A DNA stretch of 64,000 nt from Sphaerolaimus hirsutus. Taxonomy: Eukaryota; Nematoda; Chromadorea; Monhysterida; Sphaerolaimidae. Shown here piece after piece: positions 54,338 through 64,000 of the stretch; positions within the stretch are counted from its first letter, which is position 1, and every line of letters begins with the position of its first letter. The translations under genes were made by a program, and so were the position numbers. The stretch lies in assembly GCA_964036195.1 (NCBI GenBank), contig OZ038459.1, positions 22,131,206 to 22,195,205 of the forward strand, read 5' to 3'. A model generated the notes under the pieces. The model was not told where the DNA came from. It searched no databases and saw only the letters and a program-made list of their open reading frames with translations.

Positions 54338-54857
54338 AGCGGGAATTAGAGCTCAGCGTCGATTCGACGTGAAATGATGACGTGAAATGTCGTTGTGGAA
54401 TTAATTACACGAGTGTGGATCATGCTACGGGTCTACAATTTTCTAAGGATAATATATGAATCAATACCTTAATTGTGTCCAATACTGAGTGTTATCAGCC
54501 ACAACTAGAGCAAATTGAAAAATTCAATTTTTATCATTTCACGTCATCATCATTTCACGTCACAGTGTCAGGGATCAACTTGACATTTCACGTCAGACTG
54601 CTGCTTGCAATAGTCTGACGTGAAATGTCAAGTTGTTCCCTGACACTGTGACGTGAAATGATAAAAATTGAATTTTTCAATTCGCTCTAGTTGTGGCTGA
54701 TAACACTCAGTATTGGACACGATTAAGGTATTGATTCATATATTATCCTTAGAAAATTGTAGACCCGTAGCATGATCCACATTCGTGTAATTTTTTTCAC
54801 GACGTCATTTCACGTCATCATTTCACGTCGAATCGACGCTGAGCTCTAATTCCGGCC
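54338..54857. mobile_element. 520-bp near-perfect palindrome, PIF/Harbinger-like, copy 2
   Basis: Same length and sequence as copy 1 with a handful of substitutions. TTA is duplicated (54335-54337 and 54858-54860). Confidence 0.88.
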
Positions 54858-55110
54858 TTACAGACATCAATTTAGGATACAAGGCATTTTGTAGTTTTTT
54901 ACCCCCGGGCCCCGTATTATCCATTCAAGACTCTCTGCCCCCTATTTTTTTTTTTTTTGGGGGGGGGGTGTAAAGTATAGATTTATATCCCTTGACACGT
55001 CTGCACGCAGACTTGTGGAAAAGAGTATTAAAAATATGAAATGATCAAATATCACGCCATGTGAGGATGGGCTTTCATGTAAGGCGCCGTCTAGTCGTTC
55101 AGAATCTACT

Positions 55111-55538
55111 TACCGTATTACTTGGAAGTACCCCCATGGGGGTTTATTATTTCGCCAGCAAAATTTGAGGGGGGTTGGGTAATTCGAGGGGGGTTTATTC
55201 GAGGGGGGGGGGTCTATTATTTCGCCAGAAATTTTACGAAATTCCACATACTCCAACGTAGAAAACTGCACTATTGATAGAAACATATAAGTGTTTATAT
55301 ATAACTGCATATGTGCATAAACCGTGTCCTCATATCACTCGGTCATTAGTTTTAACGTGTGTTCTGCATTATACAGATCACACACAGTGGTATTTGTTGT
55401 GTACATACCGTTTATACTGTATTTGCGGGGGGGGGTATTTAGAGGGGGGTTATTATTGCCCCAGCCCATTTTGAGGGGGGGGGGTAATTCGAGGGGGGGT
55501 TTATTCAAGGTGGGGGGATAATTCGAGGTAATACGGTA
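55111..55538. mobile_element. ACCGTATTAC C-tract MITE, diverged core
   Basis: Ends TACCGTATTACTTGGAAG and ATTCGAGGTAATACGGTA. The core keeps AACGTGTGTTCTGCATTA but has many changes, so it is one of the older copies. Confidence 0.75.
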
Positions 55539-57181
55539 TTATAACATGAATACCTAGGTAACAAAATTTTCATTTATTTATTTTGACGTTTTTTGAAGGT
55601 TGTTTTGTACCTCTTCAAAAAAATAAAATATTGTAAAGGTATAGACTTCCGAATGCACATTTTGCATTGAAATCAGCAATATTCCATTCAATCAATAAGC
55701 AAATATTATCCATATTTCTATCTTAATACGTTTTTTCTATATGTAAAATTATGGTAGCCTTTGTCCATAAATTTTTTTTGACACTGTAGAACTGCTTTAA
55801 GTGGCATGTATCCTCCACTGGATCGCACACGAGTGTGCGCTTCCATATTCGTAAATGATTTAAGTCACACATTTACGCATTTATGCCTTAGAGCGTGCCT
55901 GCTAGTGACTGATTGGTGATGAGATGATGGCAAACAAAAATAATAAAATTCTTTTGAATTTTAGAATTCTTTGCAGTTGTTTATTTTTATTTCACCATGA
56001 AAACCACCTACAAATTAATGTTTTGGCTTCATAAAATTCAGAAATAGCAAAAAAATTTGCAGTATTTTTGGTTGAAAATGCGTACAAATAAACAAAAACA
56101 CAATCTAAAACTCTAACCAACTCAACTCTAATCTAAAACAAAAACACAATCTAATCTATTTATAGCAGGAAAAAAAGAAAAAGCAAAAATGTGCTAATGT
56201 GTCTGCAGCAACAGCTTGGAAGCTGGCTAAACATTCAAATGGCTGTATTCAAAATGTGTCAGAAAAATTTAAAAGTGGATAAATTTAGTAGAAAAAAAAT
56301 CAGAAAATCCTTAAAGAATTCGATACTACTTTTGGAACAAAATCCTCAATACAAAAAAATTAAAGAAAAAAAACTAGAAAATTGAAACATTTTTTGCAGG
56401 CGGCTTGCCATCGTTCATGATTCTTTGAAATGCAACAGTGCGATAAAGCGCGCACGCCATCCCAAAGGCAAGGGATACCGGGTTGAATGAATATTGAATG
56501 TTGGCACTGATCCAAAAAATGGAACATTCCAGTTCATTTTGATTCACCTAAGTCACATTGCAATAATTTGTGATTATTGGATTATAAAATTGAATATAAT
56601 ATCAGAAGATCTGTCAAGAGAAAAATATGATTAAAACTTTCTGAGAATTGCCGGAAAAATATAAATAAATATAAATGAGATCATTTTTAGATATTGTGAT
56701 ATTTAAATGCCCCTAGAAAAATGTAAAATATGAATATAATAAATTATATTTTTCAACTTTTTCTGGGGTTAAAAAAATATAGATTTCTAAGAGATTTTTT
56801 TCGAATGAATGGAATTTAAATTCCAGTGAAATTTTGATTTTAGACATTAGCACACCGGTATAAAATAGTACAGCAAAAAGAATGTACAGTCTAGTGATGT
56901 AAAAAGACCCAGGACTTTGGCGCCAAGCGCCAAAAGTTCCATGGCGCTTTTCTGACCCCAGCGCCAAGCGCCAATGGCGCCAGAGCAAAATGGCGCCAAG
57001 CGCGAGAAGCGACATGGAGCTTTTTTCTGGTTATGTTTTGGTGCCCGGCGTTATTTTCTAATGGGTCCATTCCGTAAATACCACCCACGGTGCAATTTTT
57101 CCTGGCACTTTTTATTCAATACTATCTATAGGTGCACTACATACAGACAATAGTTAATCAACCATTCTAAAGGTGGTAGAA
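55539..57181. other. Mostly non-coding; weak exon candidate and GGCGCC fragment
   Basis: At 56166-56275 a plus-strand frame (CANVSAATAWKLAKHSNG) looks slightly coding, but the rest of the sequence to 56395 is poly-lysine-like AAA text. 56893-57050 is a TAGTGATG-type fragment with GGCGCC words. No splice-supported gene. Confidence 0.35.
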
Positions 57182-57496
57182 TACCGTATCACCTCGAAAT
57201 ACCCCCAGGGGGTCTATTATTTCGCCAGAAATTTTCGGAAATTCCCCATACGCAGACGTAGAAAAATCGAACAAATCACATTGATTTACATGTGTTTATA
57301 GGCATATATTACTGTATATACACAAAAACCCTTCCCTAACGTCACTTAATCATCAGTTTTAACGTGTGTTCTGCATAGTACAGATCACAAACTGCGGTAT
57401 TATCATGTACGTTCACGTTACACTCAATTTTAGGGGGGTATTTCGAGGGGGGGGGTTAATTCAAGGGGGGGGGGGTTAATTCGAGGTAATACGGTA
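57182..57496. mobile_element. ACCGTATCAC C-tract MITE
   Basis: Ends TACCGTATCACCTCGAAA and AATTCGAGGTAATACGGTA. The left arm is shortened to a single module, giving 315 bp. Confidence 0.75.
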
Positions 57497-58892
57497 TATT
57501 CATTTGTGCGTGTACAATTTTTGCGCACCATAAAAAATTTAGTGAATTGGTTCAAATGAACATAACACTTACCGTTCCCCTAATTTATTTTCTTTTTGTA
57601 TTGCTTTTTTGGATGGAACAATTTAGCAGGGAACTGGATATTTGACATTTTTTCATCAAAAAACGTCATTTTGGAAAACAGGGTGCCTATTTTAAATGTC
57701 ATAAAGACCTGAGTTAAATAAAGAAAGTAAACTGATATTATGAGTAAACATAGAGGTAGTCCACACGCCAGTTCTACACAGGTCATCCATGCAAAATTTC
57801 ACGTTAAAAACTATTGATGGCATGATCAAATATTTATAGGTCTGGTTTACGTCAACCAATCTCGCGAGTACAAATACATACGAATTAACGCGTTTCTTCT
57901 AATATAAAGGTACCCTTCTATTTTTTTCGTCAATCTTTTTACCTGCCCTTCTATTGGAGACCGCCCTTCTATTTTTTTCGTAGACTTTTCAGCCAATCTT
58001 TTTCAAGTTCTTTTTCAAGGTTTTTCAAAGTGTTAAATACGTCATAGACAGTTCATAAATGACGATACGTAGAGTTCACTGAACATTTAATGTTAAAATA
58101 GAACAAAATCAATGGACCAAAGCCACTAAATCACAGGGTCTGCTAATATTTTTTATTTTTTAATGCATTTGGCACAATTCCAGCACTTTGCGTACCTTCT
58201 ATTGGAGACCGCCCTTCTATTTATTTCATGCCTCAAATTAAGTCGAAAAAGTGTACCTTCTATTGGAGACGCCCTTCTATTGGAGACCTGCCGTTCTATT
58301 AGAAGAAATACGGTAAATGCTTTTCTTTTTAGAGCTTTGTTTGAAAACCGTTAATAATTGATCCTTCTACAACGTCAGGCAAAGAAACAATTTTCTTCGA
58401 ATGTATCATACTTAGCATTCAAAAAAATTGCCAATTGTTTGGAAAATATATATAAATATATCACCCCAAACTTGGGAAAAATATAAATATATATAAATCA
58501 CTCAAGGCCTTCAGAAAATATAATTAAATCACTGAAAAAATAACTCTAAGCTCAAAAAAAATCACAAAAAATCACTTGCGGTTTATTTCAATTACAAGCA
58601 AAATTGTGCAAAATGCAAGCACAAAATGTACTCTCACATCCTACAATCTATTTATTATTGTTTCACAAGCAGTATTCATTTCATACAATATTGACAAGTG
58701 AAAATATCACGCAAATATCACAACAGAAAAATTCAACCTACAACCTCAATGACAACTACAAAAACATTTTGCACTGCAAACATGTTGCACTGAACCTGTA
58801 GCGCCTGGTTGTGGCAGTGATGTTTGACTAAATGGGTGCTTAGTACTTGCAGCAGTGCCAGGTATGCCGAGGAAGTTTAGTGCGAATTCACT
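57497..58892. other. Non-coding; ATAGAACGGC-type element at about 57890-58315
   Basis: The element repeats CCTTCTATTGGAGACCGCC and ends TATTAGAAGAAATACGGTA. From about 58440 AAATATATATAAATATATCA-type repeats appear and recur at 59830-59950. No gene is supported. Confidence 0.45.
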
Positions 58893-59020
58893 TACCATAT
58901 TTCCTCGAAATACCCCCAGGGGGTTTATTTTTTCAGAGTGAGAATTTTGAGGGGGGTTAAACCAGGGGGGGTTATAAATTCATAGTGTCCATTTTGAGGG
59001 GGGGTTGAGGAAATGCAGTA
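58893..59020. mobile_element. Short diverged ACCGTATTTCC MITE
   Basis: TACCATATTTCCTCGAAA at left, GGTTGAGGAAATGCAGTA at right. 128 bp with both termini mutated. Confidence 0.5.
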
Positions 59021-60154
59021 GTTCATGCAATCATCTAGTGTTTTAAGAAGCTACTTTTTCAACAGTGGTGAGCTGTGAAAACTCAGGGCACACGGCTACA
59101 TGTTTGGCAAAATTTTGGTGACATCATGGTGACAGTTTTCCACAGTTGTCCCCCATATTTGATAAGTGGCAACATTGGTGGATGTCACCAAGTGTTGCAA
59201 GCTTTCAAAAGTGGTGAAGTGACTTTTCAATTACTGTAGATCATTTTTGATGACATCAAGCAGGTATTTTTGATTCAATGTTATGTTTTATTTCAGAAAA
59301 GTATGTTATAAGATCGAGATGCTTTATACACTAAAACGTGACAATGCAATTCATAGCAGGATGACATAAAAAGTTACTAAAACAGTTTACATCTTTGTCA
59401 CACACATAATGAAGACTAAGTGATGGTGATATCACCATTTGTCATGATTTGAGTTTTCACATTAGGTAAACACAGTGGCAAACTAGTGACTTGCCAAAAC
59501 AACCCCACTGAAATTCACGCTATATGTTAAAACTGAACATCTACAGCATTCTATTGTGGAAAACTGGATGGTGACATGTCACCATTTTTGGCCATTTCAG
59601 TTTTCAAAAAAGTCATGGTGAAAACTAGTGTGTGTAGGCACAATATTTACCTGCTTCAAACACTATTTTAACTCAATAATGCTGTACATGAGCAGATGAG
59701 AGATTTCCAGGAGAAAATTCTCTTGCAAAATTCAAAATTCTCTTGCACAAATTACATGTTTTAGTCATGAAGCGCAATACTTGCACCACAATGTATCTAG
59801 TATGAGTGATTTTCTCAGTGATTTTTTTCAAATTTGAAAAATATATATAAATATATCACTCAGAATTTGAAAAAAATATAAATATATATAAATCACGGGT
59901 TATTTATATTTATTGTGATTTTTGAAAATATAAATCACGGGTTATTTTTCGAATGCTAATCATACTTATGAAACATATTCTGTACATACATGCTATGCTT
60001 AAATAGAGTGTCTAAGATATTATTGATTGATAGCATATCTGTTCGAATAATTCTCCTGGGGAATTCATAATTTTTTATCAGGCTTTTAAAGGGAGGGGGT
60101 GGACATTTGAAGGGGAATTATTATTCCATCAAAATTTTCAAGTATGTTTCTATA
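59021..60154. other. Non-coding; GGTGACA repeat region
   Basis: Between about 59065 and 59645 words such as TTTTGGTGACATCATGGTGA and ATGTCACC recur in both orientations, probably a foldback of its own. Near 60041-60150 is a truncated TTGAATAATTCCCCC-type fragment. Confidence 0.4.
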
Positions 60155-60490
60155 TACCTTATTTGCTTGAATAGTTCCCCCTTGAATAATTCCCCCCACG
60201 AATACCCCCCCCCCTGTAAGACAACTGAGGAAATAATAATTCCCCCTTCTCGAATAATTCCCCCCTTAAAAGATTTGATCAATTGTTTGTGCCCAATATT
60301 AACAAAAATGGCACATTCCTGTGTTTATAAAGCATATTTCATTAAATGTGTGGATAGAAACATGCTTGAAAGTTTTGACGAAATAATAACTCCCCCCTCG
60401 AAAAATTCCCCCCCCCCTTGAATAGTTCCCCCTCAAAACAGTCTGACAATATTATAATCCCCTAGGGGGATTATTCAAGCAAATACAGTA
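60155..60490. mobile_element. ACCGTATTTGC-type MITE, mutated ends
   Basis: ACCTTATTTGCTTGAATAG at left and TCAAGCAAATACAGTA at right. The core matches 12608-12894 (AACAAAAATGGCACATTCCT). Confidence 0.65.
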
Positions 60491-60558
60491 CTCATTTCAC
60501 AAAATGTGCCTTATTAACTGTTGTGGGTCACATATATCGGTTAAGTTTGACTCTGTTA

Positions 60559-60804
60559 TACTCGGCAGACATGATACTCTGCCCTCGCACTGATTTATGT
60601 ATCGTGTTGGAAGCGTGCCAATGATTGTTAAATCATGCGATTTCCATAAAAAGATGTAAAAATGTATCGATGTGAATATGTTAATAAATCACATTATAAC
60701 AACAATCAATTTTGTGATCTTTTTATGAAACTCGCACGTGTTAACCATCGTTGGCACACTTCCAACGGGAACCACGCGTGCAAGCTGTTAAGAAAACCGG
60801 AGTA
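60559..60804. mobile_element. TACTCGG 245-bp MITE, copy 3
   Basis: TACTCGGCAGACATG ... AAAACCGGAGTA with TA on both outer sides. The core word TGATTGTTAAATCATGCGAT is shared with the other two copies. Confidence 0.78.
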
Positions 60805-61263
60805 TATGCACTATTAAGTTTTCCACTAGGTAATCCATGTTCAAGTGCTCTGCACTGGTCATGTATCCAGAGCACCTGCACAACACTTTTTTTGGGTGTT
60901 ATTTGCTGTAATTAGGTCAACTGCAGATTCAGTGTGATCAGTGAATCCAGTACTTAAGGGGCTGCCCTGCCACGAGAATTTCTCATCTCAATTTCTATTA
61001 TTGTATTTCTTCTAATAGAAGAGTGCCATTCTGTTTTTTCATCAACTTTTTTTACCTGCCATTCTATTGGAGGTACTGTTCTATTGGAGGCTGCCATTCT
61101 ATTTTTTCACACATTTCTCATTTGAACATAGCCTCATTTTTTAATGAAGCTTGAGCAATATTTTAATATCAGAGCATCAATTTGAAATTTTATATGTGTA
61201 TGAATGCTTTGACGATTCCTGCCATCCATTTTTCACAATTTCTTTTTAGTATCTAATCTATTT
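60805..61263. other. Non-coding; ATAGAACGGC-type fragment at 61003-61110
   Basis: The fragment has TGTATTTCTTCTAATAGAAG and CCATTCTATTGGAGG modules but lacks a right terminus. No gene. Confidence 0.4.
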
Positions 61264-62047
61264 ACTGTATTTGCTTGAATAATCCCCCTGGGAGATTATT
61301 ATTTCATCAGACATTTATGGGGGGAACTATTCGAGGAGGGAATTATTCAAGGGGGGGATTTTTATTTCATCAAAATTTTCAAGCCTGTTTCTATCAACTC
61401 ATTTCATGAAATATGGTTTATACCGTATTTCCTCGAAATACCCCCGGGGGGTTTATTGTTTCAGAGTGAGAATTTTGAGGGGGGGTTAAACGAGGGGGGG
61501 GGTATTTCGAGGGGGGGGTTTATTATTTCGCCAGAAATTTTTTGAAATCCCAGTACTAAAATGTAGTCTGAAACGTACGCAGACGTCGAAAAATGCAACA
61601 AAAATCGCCATTTATAAGACTCTAAAGACATTTATAAGTGTGTAGACGTACAAACACTGTTCTCACATAACAGAGTCATCGTTTTTAACGTGTATTCTGC
61701 ATTGTCGGGATGACAAACCACAGCCTTTGTCATTTACGTTCTCTATACACTAAATTTGGGGGGGGGGTATTTCGAGGGGGGGGGTTTATAAGTTCATAGT
61801 GTCCATTTTGAGGGGGGGTATTTCGAGGGGGGGGGTATTTCGAGGGGGGGGGTATTTCGAGGAAATACGGTAAACACAATAACATGCCATTTTTGTTAAA
61901 ATTAGGTACAACATATTAATCAAATCTTTAAAGGAGGGGATCATTCAAGGGGGGAATTATTATTTCCTCACTCGTCTTACAGGGGGGGGGGGGATTATTT
62001 GAAGGGGGGAAATTATTCAAGGGGGAACTATTCAAGCAAATACGGTA
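61264..62047. mobile_element. ACCGTATTTGC MITE hosting a second MITE
   Basis: Outer ends ACTGTATTTGCTTGAATAAT and TTCAAGCAAATACGGTA. Without 61421-61872 its core reads like 12608-12894 in inverse orientation. Confidence 0.8.
61421..61872. mobile_element. ACCGTATTTCC MITE nested in its own superfamily
   Basis: TACCGTATTTCCTCGAAA ... TTTCGAGGAAATACGGTA. The host core is TTTA before and AACACAATAAC after, against CATAAACACAATAAC in the empty copy, so TA was duplicated. Confidence 0.82.
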
Positions 62048-62410
62048 GTATTGTTTTTTTAGGCATCCTATTTACATTCCCAATCAAATGTGCACGTGGT
62101 TTTACACATACCTAAATATGAAAGTGTGTGTTAACAATTCAACAATTAACACTGAAGGTGTAGAAATGAGAGTAGACAACGCAGCTGATCTAGGCAATTC
62201 TCTCGTTTTTTCAACATTGACATTTCAATGTATTTTTCTGGTGCATAAGTATTTGCCATTTCCGGATCGTTTCTCATTGGAGCGTCCTGGATTATCAGTG
62301 AGATTTCAGCTGGGGTATAAAAGCAAGAATTTATTTAAGCATGAAATTTTACTTTGAAAATGATTATGCAAAAGTCGATAGAGTCCTAATCCACTACTTA
62401 ATAATGTACA
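62048..62410. other. Non-coding interval
   Basis: An open frame at 62088-62357 has no splice or homology support. Otherwise nothing is seen. Confidence 0.35.
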
Positions 62411-62825
62411 TACCGTATTACCTCGAAATACCCCCAGGGGGTTTATTATTTCGCCAGCAAAATTTGAGGGGGGGATAATTCGAGGGGGGGGGGGTCTATT
62501 ATTTCGCCAGAAATTTTCGGAAATTCCCCATACGCAGACGTAGAAAAATCGAACAATCACATAGATTTATATGTGTTTATAGGCATATATTACTGTATAT
62601 ACACAACAACCTTCCCTAACGTCACTTAATCATCAGTTTTAACGTGTGTTCTGCATAGTACAGATCACAAACTGCGGTATTTGTCATGTACGTTCACGTT
62701 ACACTCAATTTTAGGGGGGGTATTTCGAGGGGGGGGTTTATTATTTCCTCAGCCGAATTTTAGGGGGGGTATTTCGAGGGGGGGGTTATTCAAGGGGGGG
62801 GGGGATAATTCGAGGTAATACGGTA
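62411..62825. mobile_element. ACCGTATTAC C-tract MITE
   Basis: TACCGTATTACCTCGAAA ... AATTCGAGGTAATACGGTA. The core is nearly the same as in 57182-57496 (ACTGCGGTATTTGTCATG). Confidence 0.8.
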
Positions 62826-63007
62826 ACTCAACATTCATGATCCACCGTTTCCAGATTTTCCGATCCGAGTTTCCGATCTTTCAATGAAATTTCCATGTAA
62901 AATCAGTTGGAAACATAAAGTTGGAGACATTTATAATCATCTACTTTTATGTAATCAATATCGCAGTAAACTTTTTCCTTGATTTTTACATCGAACTGTA
63001 ATTCCAG

Positions 63008-63418
63008 GGGCCAGTTCCGCAAAATGAGAAGTGAGAAGTGAAATGGCAAAGGCGAAGTAAAAGCGCAAAGGCCAAGTGAAATGGCAAGTGAATTGGCAAA
63101 AGCGAAGTAAAAAAAAGAAGTAATTTCTCTTCGCTTTCACCATTTCACATTGCCTTTGCGCTTTTACTTCGCTCGCGGCTCACGGGAATTTCCAACGCAG
63201 AACAAAATTGTGTCGCGCAGGTAGTGATGGAAGGGCGCCGTGGCGCAGGCGCCATTTAAGGGCGCCAGAGTGTTGTACCATTGCACCACTTGTGCACAAC
63301 AAACTTTTGTTGCGCTAAAAACTGCGCGACACAATTTTGTTCTGCGTTGGAACTTATTACGACCCTTACTTCGCCTTTGCCATTTCACTTCGCACTTCTC
63401 ATTTTGCGGAACTGGCAC
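63008..63418. mobile_element. GGGCCAGTTCCGC MITE with CAG duplication
   Basis: CAG|GGGCCAGTTCCGCAAAATG ... CATTTTGCGGAACTGGCAC|CAG (63005-63007 and 63419-63421). Arms are AAGTGAGAAGTGAAATGG words. Inside are a hairpin (CAACGCAGAACAAAATTGTG and its inverse) and a TAGTGATGG / GGCGCC fragment at 63222-63270. Confidence 0.8.
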
Positions 63419-63557
63419 CAGCTTATATACCCGGACTGAAACCTCACAGTCCGGGACGATCCAATGGGAGACGATCCTGAAACGGCAAAAACATTTGCAC
63501 CGAGCCAATAATCGTAAATCAACACAGAACTAGCAGGCGCACATTTACATCCAATGC

Positions 63558-64000
63558 AGAGTTGTTAAAAGTACTGAACTTTTATCGTAAACGTAAACGT
63601 AAAGTATTTTATTTTTACTCAAACCTGAGTACTGAAAACGTAAAGTATTTTTAAAATACTTTTACGCTGCGTAAAACGTGAGTAAAACACTTTTTTCAGA
63701 GAAAGCGTAAAAGTGAGTATTTTTTTAAAGGAAAACGTGAAAACAAGTATTTTTCAGTGAAAACGCCAAATCAGTATTTTCAAGTGAGTATTTGTTTCAA
63801 TTTTGTACTCAGGAAAGTGTAAAAATGTGAAAAAATGCTCCCTTTTACAATGAAAAATGCTTCCTTTCTTCTATCAAGAAGTGTATTAACTTGAAAAACC
63901 TGTAATTCGTCAGTTTCTTCATTCGGGTGACTAAAAATCATTCCGACAATTTTATATCGGACAACAATGATGGCGAAATAAACAAAAGCGTTAACACAAC
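63558..64000. mobile_element. AGAGTTGTTAAAA hAT-like element, right end not identified
   Basis: Starts CAGAGTTGTTAAAAGTACTG and continues with ACGTAAACGTAAAG and GTGAGTATTTTT words. No matching right terminus is found before the window ends. Confidence 0.5.

Overview
The window is repeat-dominated nuclear DNA of an invertebrate animal. Genes are split by GT..AG introns. One is a DOMON plus copper type II monooxygenase (DBH/TBH/MOXD family). There are also BEL/Pao fragments and a Penelope-like element of the permuted, N-terminal GIY-YIG (Naiad-type) class. I cannot name the species. Nothing looks bacterial or organellar.

Layout: 1-20.4 kb is almost gene-free and packed with short foldback (inverted-repeat) elements, many nested. 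20.9-27.4 kb holds a 12-exon monooxygenase gene on the minus strand whose conserved protein lets exon borders be placed to the base. 28.2-30.9 kb is an uninterrupted 907-codon Naiad-type retroelement (minus). 31.9-32.9 kb is a 4-exon minus-strand gene with an L1-ORF1p-like look. 34.1-36.1 and 40.9-42.9 kb are two almost identical 1,977-bp hAT-like elements carrying broken BEL/Pao polymerase pieces. 36.3-38.6 kb is a giant foldback built of a 39-bp minisatellite. 44.0-45.8 kb is a minus-strand gene of unknown function. 46-64 kb is again nested MITEs with a few weak exon candidates.

Main result: several introns are exactly transposable elements. Two families of short palindromic elements sit at CAG sites as CAG|GT(element)CAG|. 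The element supplies the 5' GT and the duplicated target trinucleotide supplies the 3' AG. Removing them restores the reading frame in three places: two in the gene at 44-45.8 kb and one in the monooxygenase. A third family inserted at CTG in the monooxygenase leaves a perfectly flanked insertion with no AG. Monooxygenase intron 1 is a fourth, unrelated element with 27-bp inverted ends and a duplicated TAAAGG. This fits the introner model (DNA transposons that create introns).

Other transposon results: six hAT-like elements have perfect 8-bp target duplications (GCTCCGAA, GATGTGCG, GTTGGCAG, CTCACTAT, GTTGTGAT, GTCGTGAC) and a seventh, with less perfect ends, has GTAAAATG. One family (ends TAGGGTGTCA) has minisatellite arms and exchangeable cargo. 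A large ACCGTAT-ended superfamily duplicates TA and carries C-tract arms; one copy carries a tRNA-like segment. Harbinger-like palindromes with TAA/TTA duplications complete the picture. All statements rest on reading the sequence and on family knowledge; no search was run.
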